The notes under the pieces: model-generated
Database searches by the model: none
Told to the model about the DNA's origin: nothing
Seen by the model: the letters and a program-made list of their open reading frames with translations, nothing else
Position numbers and translations under genes: made by a program
In this document: in pieces, positions 22,055-26,700 of the stretch
Position numbering within the stretch: position 1 is the stretch's first letter
Layout of the letters: each line of letters begins with the position of its first letter
Origin: a virus
Reading direction: 5' to 3' (one strand)
Virus record (IMG/VR): IMGVR_UViG_3300010885_004570
Span: 1-26,700 of that record
DNA length: 26,700 nucleotides

Positions 22055-22237
22055 TCTTCTTGATTTAGATCTTATTTCAGCGGCTTGCTTTTCTTCTGCC
22101 TCGTTTTCTTTCTTCCGAATGTCTGCTAGTTTTAGATAGAAGTACTTTCTTAAGTGGACTGGAAGACAATACAATTCAGTATAGGTCCATCCCATTTTTC
22201 CGTAATACATCAGATCGAATATCTGATCTTGCATCAT
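22052..22237 (-). CDS. small tail-assembly protein (or C-terminal frameshift extension of the gp26-like chaperone)
   Basis: The coding part reads MMQDQIFDLMYYGKMGWTYTELYCLPVHLRKYFYLKLADIRKKENEAEEKQ. It ends in a basic Arg/Lys/Ser tail. The pattern Y-x-x-x-Y-x-L-P-V-x-L-R-x-Y/F-x-x-x-x-L resembles the C-terminal part of baseplate/tail chaperones next to tape measures. The frame is open back to 22345, overlapping the end of the 291-aa gene in the +1 phase. The first in-frame Met clear of the overlap is at 22237, 11 nt beyond the upstream stop, with no Shine-Dalgarno. It is therefore either reinitiated after the gp26-like gene or fused to it by a +1 (or -2) frameshift at the T7 run 22262-22268. 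The fusion would be about 356 aa. T4 has gp51 at the comparable place. Confidence 0.68.
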   Translation of the reverse strand: MMQDQIFDLMYYGKMGWTYTELYCLPVHLRKYFYLKLADIRKKENEAEEKQAAEIRSKSRR

Positions 22238-22268
22238 GGGTCTATAACTAGACCCCAGGCCAAAAAAA
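22238..22268 (-). promoter_or_regulatory. candidate programmed ribosomal frameshift site with stem-loop
   Basis: Coding strand: codons GGG TTT TTT TGG (T7 run at 22262-22268), a 6-nt spacer, then a perfect 7-bp hairpin GGGTCTA-GTTA-TAGACCC (22238-22255) that includes the zero-frame TAG stop. The next frame is +1. A Phe-tRNA on TTT re-pairs perfectly after a +1 slip. This is the usual geometry of a recoding signal, at the usual place (just before a tape measure). A homopolymer-length error would look the same. Confidence 0.55.
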
Positions 22269-23123
22269 CCCCACACCAATGGGCAAAGCCATCTTTTCTT
22301 GTTCAAACTGACAATGAGGACACTCAAAACCAAATGTCGTATCAATATCTGGAGTAACTTCTTTTAGGTACTTACGCAATTCCAAAGAGTCACGTGATAG
22401 CATACTATCAACAAACTTATTGATAACTCCTTTATCTTCGTTCCCATCAACAGCTATAATTATATGCTTCAATCGTGTAGATAGTTCTGGATCAATTCCT
22501 GATACCTTACTTAATTTTTTATATCCTTTTACTGCCTCTTCAATCTTTTTCTCATCTCCGTGAGTTAAGAATTTTAAAATAAGTTTATTTTTACCAATTG
22601 GTAGTTCAAATGTGTGAGTAGTTTGTCCTTTTACAAAGCCATCCCAATTAATCCCTTTATCATCGAACTCACCTAAGTCAATACTATGTTTAGATTTTTC
22701 TCCACAACTTGGACAAGCAATCTCTACTTCATAGTCTTTACCATAAGCTAAGATACGAGCTGCAATAAAGATTGCATTCTTGTCTACCGTAAGTAAATCG
22801 TTGTAGTTGATCTTAGTAACAATAAGTGCTTGTAGCAGCTTATCAATTACTACCCCTTGTTTAATAAGGTTTTGAGAAGAAAGAATATCCTCTTCTTTTG
22901 CAGTCATGTACTTCATCTCAATCTTTCCTTCCGAAAGTGGATGTCCTTCTGGGTAGAACCAACCTTTTGATGGTAGTTCAATTACTTCAGTAGGTACAAT
23001 TGATGGAGTTGATACAGTCTCTAGAGTTCCAGTGTTAATGGACTCAGCCATAAACTTGGCTTTGATTTCTTCGTCTGTGAGCATCTTTCCTGCTGGATAC
23101 TCATCATTTAAAACTTTTGACAT
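22248..23123 (-). CDS. gp26: gp26-like baseplate/tail assembly chaperone with zinc ribbon, 291 aa
   Basis: Residues 46-130 match the T4-type baseplate (gp26) domain as I know it: IELPSKGWFYPEGHPLSEGKIEMKYMTAKEEDILSSQNLIKQGVVIDKLL...IFIAARILAYGKDY. Two Cys pairs, C137-x2-C140 and C268-x2-C271, probably form one zinc site. A Lys/Glu-rich helical region lies between them. The final residues are MALPIGVGFFWPGV before TAG. The coding end carries a slippery T7 run and hairpin that could switch translation into the next frame. Its transcription unit starts with a TATTTATA site 33 nt upstream, right behind the tail-tube terminator. The protein is expected in the infected cell during assembly, not necessarily in the virion. 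Confidence 0.8.
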   Translation of the reverse strand: MSKVLNDEYPAGKMLTDEEIKAKFMAESINTGTLETVSTPSIVPTEVIELPSKGWFYPEGHPLSEGKIEMKYMTAKEEDILSSQNLIKQGVVIDKLLQALIVTKINYNDLLTVDKNAIFIAARILAYGKDYEVEIACPSCGEKSKHSIDLGEFDDKGINWDGFVKGQTTHTFELPIGKNKLILKFLTHGDEKKIEEAVKGYKKLSKVSGIDPELSTRLKHIIIAVDGNEDKGVINKFVDSMLSRDSLELRKYLKEVTPDIDTTFGFECPHCQFEQEKMALPIGVGFFWPGV

Positions 23124-23156
23124 AAATTAAAACTTTTTTAGTAACTTTGATTCCTT

Positions 23157-23164
23157 TATAAATA
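23157..23164 (-). promoter_or_regulatory. TATTTATA motif, candidate promoter of the chaperone unit
   Basis: The coding strand reads TGCA-TATTTATA-AAGG, 33 nt before the start at 23123 and immediately behind the strong terminator 23171-23203. Confidence 0.55.
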
Positions 23165-23170
23165 TGCACG

Positions 23171-23203
23171 TAAAAAGAAAAACCCCATCACAAGGATGGG
23201 GCT
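23171..23203 (-). terminator. strong rho-independent terminator after the tail tube gene
   Basis: On the minus strand CCCCATC-CTTGT-GATGGGG is a perfect GC-rich stem, extendable by A-T and G-T pairs, followed by TTTTTCTTTTT. It lies 25 nt after the tube gene stop. It would give high-level sheath and tube mRNA a defined end. Confidence 0.9.
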
Positions 23204-23227
23204 TAAATTTGTTACTATGTTTTGATC

Positions 23228-23716
23228 TTAGTATTCTAGTACGCAGTAATCAACTCCTAATGTTAAAGATACCTCAACTGGTGTCTCTGTTGACCAGTCC
23301 ATATCTCCAAACGTTGCTGTTTTGATATATGCACCTTTGATTTTCCAGTTCTCTACTTTATCACCTACCGGTCCAAGTACGAATATATCAAAATCTCTTT
23401 TGTAGAAATCTGCATATCCATCACGACCTGTTACTGATTCGTGAGCTACACGTACCCACTCCATTACTGATTGTGCTCCTGATGGTACGATTGCGTCGTA
23501 CATAGAGATTGTAATGTCATTCCACTTACATTTTCCTTTCATCTTGCGGATAATGTTAATGTGGTCTAAAACTACTTCTCCACACTCAATACCTGGACGA
23601 GACACTTTCTTACATAAGAATGCTGGAATGCCTTCTACAGATAAGATGAATCTATTCTGTACCTTTGGTTCGTAAGGTGTGTAGAAGATTTCGTTGTTTT
23701 CAATTAAATTTGCCAT
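23228..23716 (-). CDS. gp19: tail tube protein, T4 gp19-like
   Basis: 162 aa, the same size as T4 gp19 (163 aa). The fold markers are VQNRFILSVEGIPAFLCKKVSRPGIECGEVVLDHINIIRKMKGKCKWNDITISMYDAIVPSGAQSV in the first half and WKIKGAYIKTATFGDMDWSTETPVEVSLTLGVDYC at the end. They match the tube fold: the R-F-x-L-x-(V/I)-x-G-(I/V)-P start and the (W/F)-x-(L/I)-x-G-(A/C)-(W/Y/F)-(I/V) and D-(M/L)-(D/S)-(W/Y)-x-x-x-x-P-(V/I)-x-(I/V) closing strands. Subunits stack as hexamer rings inside the sheath. It lies 19 nt after the sheath gene, the T4 order 18-19, and ends before a strong terminator. Confidence 0.95.
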   Translation of the reverse strand: MANLIENNEIFYTPYEPKVQNRFILSVEGIPAFLCKKVSRPGIECGEVVLDHINIIRKMKGKCKWNDITISMYDAIVPSGAQSVMEWVRVAHESVTGRDGYADFYKRDFDIFVLGPVGDKVENWKIKGAYIKTATFGDMDWSTETPVEVSLTLGVDYCVLEY

Positions 23717-23735
23717 CTGTCGTTTATATTAAGTA

Positions 23736-26114
23736 TTAAGCGTTATCAAAAGTTGCTCCAGTAGGAAGGATATTAAAGTCTAATACGATAAATTCTGCTG
23801 CTTTTGCTGGTTGTAAGTAAATCTGACCGTACATGATGTTTCTGTCGATTACATCAGGAGTGTTATTTGTCTCATCCATGATTACACGGAAAGCATACAA
23901 TCCTTGACGAGATTTAACAGTCTCTAAGTATGGTGTTACGATGTTTAAGAATCTCTGACGAGTAGTTGTTGTATTGTTTTCAAATACTAAATAACGACTT
24001 GAAGATGCAATAAACTTTTTCAATGTGATTAGCAAACGACGTACGTTGATTCTATCTAATGCTGATGGTTTAGCTTGTAGTGTTTTTTGACCCCAGATAC
24101 ATACTCCTTGGTTAGGGAATGTTGCAATTGCGTTTACTTTATTTTCATAAAGGTCATTTCGTTGCGCTTGGTTCAATCTCAACTCTACATCAACTGCTTC
24201 AGATACACCTCCACGGTTTAGACCTGCTGGTGCAAACCATTCGTATGCTACTGAATCATTGTATGCCATTACACGCGGTACAACAACACTTGGTGGTACC
24301 CATACCGGTTTATTTTTATCTGTATCAATGATCTTAACCCAAGGCCAGTAAGTACCTACATAGTTTGAATCAATTCCTGAGTCAACTACTGCTGCAACTG
24401 CTGCTGCTACAGAACCTCCTTGTGTGATAGGATCTGCTAATACAAATGCATCTCCACGGTCTTCTGCTACTTCGATTGCTTTGTTGATAATAGCTGAGTG
24501 ATCTTTAATTGTTGCTCCTGGAGTAACTATTAAGTTGATATCATACTCATCTGCGTTTGCAATTGTATTAAGAGCTTTTATGTAAGCTGCTCCACCTGCA
24601 GTTGTTGCAGAACTACAATTCATTCCAAATAAGTTGGTTGGTGTAGCGTAAGCTCCAACATTCTTAGCGATTGCTGGATCCATTCCGTCAAATCCACCTT
24701 GTAATGGGACATTGAATTTAAGTACGTTATTTACATCTAGTCCTACAAATACAGAAGCTGAAACACTTGAACCTCCTACGAATGTAGAGTTAGCGTTTGC
24801 TTTAGATGCACTTGGGTGAACAAAACATTCATCTAAGTTAAATCCAGTTCCAAGTTGTACTGTTCCTTTAGCTAAAGGCTTTAAGAAGTTAGCATTATCG
24901 TTTGAGTTATAATCCCATCCGTAATAAGCCTTCCTATTAAAAGATCCGTTAATTTGTGTTAACTGACTTACTACAGAAGCTGTTGGCATTGAATAACTAG
25001 AAGATATTGGTTGAATTAAAGCTTCAAATCCAAATGGCTTAACATTTGCACTAATTGCCTTATTCTGCACATCGTCCGTTACATCAATACGAATATATTT
25101 TGATACATTATTATAGTCACCAATTCTAGTTACTACTCCACTTGCATCTACTGTGAATGATCTGTCACCAATTCTTCTTATAATGTAGTTAGCTGAATCT
25201 GGATTCAAATTTAGGTTTGTATAAGATTCAAGAATGATAGGTCTTTGATCGGTGTCATTGTAGTCACGAACCAACAAAGTAAATGAACCATAGTCTGATC
25301 CTGGATCTGATCCTGGAAGTAACGTATTAAGTATACTAATCTTGTAAGAAGTGTTAGTATCTGTTCCGTCTGCTAATGATATTACTTTGAAAAGTTGTAA
25401 TTTGTTACCTCCAATAATTTGTGATGTAATATAAGGAGTTGTAGCTGGTGCATAGTTTCCATATGCAGAGCTTGAGTAATCCACAAAAGCTGTAGTTGAT
25501 CCTGTATCAAAGCTAACAGATCCTGATAAACCTGCAGTTGTTGCTAAGAAGTCACTGAAGTAGGTGTATACATATCCTTTGTTAGCTCCTTTCACAGATG
25601 TACCTAATACATTTGTAAATGAATCCACACTTGCTGGGTTAGCAGATGCTGTTAATATTTGCTGATTTGCTCCTGATCCTGATAAAAAGAATCCTTTAGA
25701 TCCAGTTACACTGATAGAAGATGTAAAATAAGATTTATCAAATCCGTTTCCAGTTGAGAATCCAAGTGCAGTAGATGGCATGATAACACCAACTAATTTA
25801 GACCCAAGTGAACTTGAGTGAATGATGTGAACTGCTTTTGCATTATATCCTCCTGAAGTAAGAACACGAACAACAGTCACAGTAGCTGCGCTGTTTAAGT
25901 AGCTCTTAACTGCATAAGGTACGTAAGTCTCTTCACTTAATCCACCAAATTTTGCAATAAAGTCATTAAAATTGTTTACCACTGTTGGTACAAACGCTGG
26001 TCCTTTCATTGTTGGTCCAACTATTGCCGCTCCAATCGCTGCAATTCCTGCAGGTAAAAACGAAAGGTCTTTCTCGTTTGTAAATACTCCTGGTGATACT
26101 ATTCTTTCGGCCAT
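23736..26114 (-). CDS. gp18: tail sheath protein, T4 gp18-like, 792 aa
   Basis: Forms the contractile outer tail. The N-terminus (MAERIVSPGVFTNEKDLSFLPAGIAAIGAAIVGPTMKGPAFVPTVVNNFNDFIAKFGG) is a standard sheath opening. The C-terminal about 200 residues have the polymerisation core: VCIWGQKTLQAKPSALDRINVRRLLITLKKFIASSSRYLVFENNTTTTRQRFLNIVTPYLETVKSRQGLYAFRV. They end with IDRNIMYGQIYLQPAKAAEFIVLDFNILPTG. At 792 residues it is larger than T4 gp18 (659). The Ser/Thr/Gly-rich middle (about 130-480) is probably an enlarged outer domain. It has a TATTTATA site 25 nt upstream and is followed by the tube gene. Confidence 0.95.
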   Translation of the reverse strand: MAERIVSPGVFTNEKDLSFLPAGIAAIGAAIVGPTMKGPAFVPTVVNNFNDFIAKFGGLSEETYVPYAVKSYLNSAATVTVVRVLTSGGYNAKAVHIIHSSSLGSKLVGVIMPSTALGFSTGNGFDKSYFTSSISVTGSKGFFLSGSGANQQILTASANPASVDSFTNVLGTSVKGANKGYVYTYFSDFLATTAGLSGSVSFDTGSTTAFVDYSSSAYGNYAPATTPYITSQIIGGNKLQLFKVISLADGTDTNTSYKISILNTLLPGSDPGSDYGSFTLLVRDYNDTDQRPIILESYTNLNLNPDSANYIIRRIGDRSFTVDASGVVTRIGDYNNVSKYIRIDVTDDVQNKAISANVKPFGFEALIQPISSSYSMPTASVVSQLTQINGSFNRKAYYGWDYNSNDNANFLKPLAKGTVQLGTGFNLDECFVHPSASKANANSTFVGGSSVSASVFVGLDVNNVLKFNVPLQGGFDGMDPAIAKNVGAYATPTNLFGMNCSSATTAGGAAYIKALNTIANADEYDINLIVTPGATIKDHSAIINKAIEVAEDRGDAFVLADPITQGGSVAAAVAAVVDSGIDSNYVGTYWPWVKIIDTDKNKPVWVPPSVVVPRVMAYNDSVAYEWFAPAGLNRGGVSEAVDVELRLNQAQRNDLYENKVNAIATFPNQGVCIWGQKTLQAKPSALDRINVRRLLITLKKFIASSSRYLVFENNTTTTRQRFLNIVTPYLETVKSRQGLYAFRVIMDETNNTPDVIDRNIMYGQIYLQPAKAAEFIVLDFNILPTGATFDNA

Positions 26115-26139
26115 GTCGTAATAAATTGTTAAAGTTTTA

Positions 26140-26147
26140 TATAAATA
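26140..26147 (-). promoter_or_regulatory. TATTTATA motif, candidate promoter of the sheath-tube unit
   Basis: The coding strand reads GTGA-TATTTATA-TAAA, 25 nt before the sheath ATG, in the 62-nt gap behind the coiled-coil gene. A strong late promoter would be expected here. Confidence 0.55.
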
Positions 26148-26176
26148 TCACAACGGAACTCGAAACCTTGTTTTTG

Positions 26177-26449
26177 CTAAGAATTTGGTGTAAATTCACC
26201 AGATTCAACATTAAGAGATCCTTCCCCATATTTAGAGTCTAATTCCCTAGCTAATTCCTTTTCTTCAACGTTTGTTTCGAAAATCTGCTGTTCTACTAGT
26301 TGTTCCTGTTCTTCTAGGGATTGTAAGTACTCTTTGCCATTCTTCGTTGCAAGCTTAAGCTGTACTAGTTGTACACCTAATGTATTGTACTTGTCTTGAA
26401 GTAATTTAATTTGGTCAATCTCCTCTTGTGTAAAAACTGTCTTTGTCAT
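26177..26449 (-). CDS. small coiled-coil protein upstream of the sheath, 90 aa
   Basis: FTQEEIDQIKLLQDKYNTLGVQLVQLKLATKNGKEYLQSLEEQEQLVEQQI forms long heptad repeats. The end is YGEGSLNVESGEFTPNS. I recall small hypothetical proteins of marine T4-like phages with the same layout (FTQEE start, coiled coil, YGxGxxxxxxGEFTP end), but no function is known to me. It has its own TATTTATA site 15 nt upstream. It could be a structural accessory or a DNA-packaging or head-tail factor; position alone does not decide. Confidence 0.75.
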   Translation of the reverse strand: MTKTVFTQEEIDQIKLLQDKYNTLGVQLVQLKLATKNGKEYLQSLEEQEQLVEQQIFETNVEEKELARELDSKYGEGSLNVESGEFTPNS

Positions 26450-26464
26450 TATAACTTATTTTAA

Positions 26465-26472
26465 TATAAATA
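26465..26472 (-). promoter_or_regulatory. TATTTATA motif, candidate phage promoter
   Basis: The coding strand reads AGCA-TATTTATA-TTAA, 15 nt before the start at 26449. Confidence 0.55.
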
Positions 26473-26519
26473 TGCTTTTGATTTTGTAAACGTATCTACA
26501 CATTTGCTTTAGTACCGGC

Positions 26520-26700
26520 TTAAACAGCCCCACCTCCAGCTTTTGCTCCACCCATCATATCAACAAGTGTCATATAATTTTTGTATATATTTGCAATCAA
26601 GTTTGACTTGGTTCTAACATCACCCGTTAATGTAGTATATGTTGCTAATTTTGTATATAAATTATATAAATCTTCTACCTCTATCGGTATACCATTATTT
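26520..26700 (-). CDS. C-terminal end of an unrecognised protein (5' part outside window)
   Basis: The last 60 codons of a gene that begins beyond the right edge. The visible sequence includes PIEVEDLYNLYTKLATYTTLTGDVRTKSNLIANIYKNYMTLVDMMGGAKAGGGAV then TAA. It is helical, with a Gly/Ala-rich tail and no motif I recognise. The frame is open through the window edge and the downstream spacing (about 70 nt to the next start) is normal for this genome, so a real gene is likely. In T4-like phages the terminase large subunit lies upstream of the sheath, but this tail does not look like a terminase end. Confidence 0.6.
   Translation of the reverse strand, partial: NNGIPIEVEDLYNLYTKLATYTTLTGDVRTKSNLIANIYKNYMTLVDMMGGAKAGGGAV

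Overview
The window is an AT-rich, very densely packed block of a large T4-like contractile-tailed phage (myovirus). Every supported gene lies on the minus strand, so the map reads from right to left. The likely host is a member of the Bacteroidota. The evidence is a DUF5522-type protein (a small Cys-rich family I associate with Bacteroidota) and the near-absence of Shine-Dalgarno sequences before start codons. The lineage is inferred from protein features only.

Right part (26700-14095) is the tail and baseplate module. In transcription order it has the end of an unrecognised protein, a coiled-coil protein, the tail sheath (gp18-like) and the tail tube (gp19-like), followed by a strong hairpin terminator. 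Next come a zinc-ribbon gp26-like baseplate/tail chaperone and an overlapping short frame that may be reached by ribosomal frameshifting. A second terminator, a 110-aa protein, a 901-residue tape measure, a baseplate protein with internal repeats, a LysM gp53-like wedge protein, a hub-like protein and a 224-aa virion-associated protein complete the module.

Middle part (14064-5473) is the replication and nucleotide module. It has a divergent family A DNA polymerase, two small unknowns, a gp32-like single-strand binding protein, a RecA/UvsX recombinase, a FEN-type 5' nuclease, a DnaB/gp41-type helicase, a monomeric B12-dependent ribonucleotide reductase and DUF5522.

Left part (5471-918) is the least understood. 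It has a covalent nucleotidyltransferase (nucleic acid ligase-like) protein, a protein with a possible PD-(D/E)XK nuclease core, and two tandem, partly paralogous gene pairs. In each pair the two halves are in the same frame, separated by one stop codon. Several of these proteins have short N-terminal peptides ending in (L/I)-x-E, the cleavage motif of T4-type prohead proteases, so they could be head-packaged proteins. A terminator, two small unknowns and a QueD/PTPS-family fragment follow.

Main points for a second look: (1) a T7 run, 6-nt spacer and perfect hairpin at the end of the gp26-like gene, ideally placed to fuse it to the next frame; (2) an 8-nt motif, TATTTATA on the coding strand, before eight genes, which is the exact reverse complement of the T4 late promoter; (3) the duplicated stop-split gene pairs and the possible packaged ligase/nuclease set; (4) a gp32 leader resembling the T4 autoregulatory operator, next to an apparent frameshift in the gp32 start. 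Some frame breaks could be sequencing or assembly errors, and this is stated where it applies.
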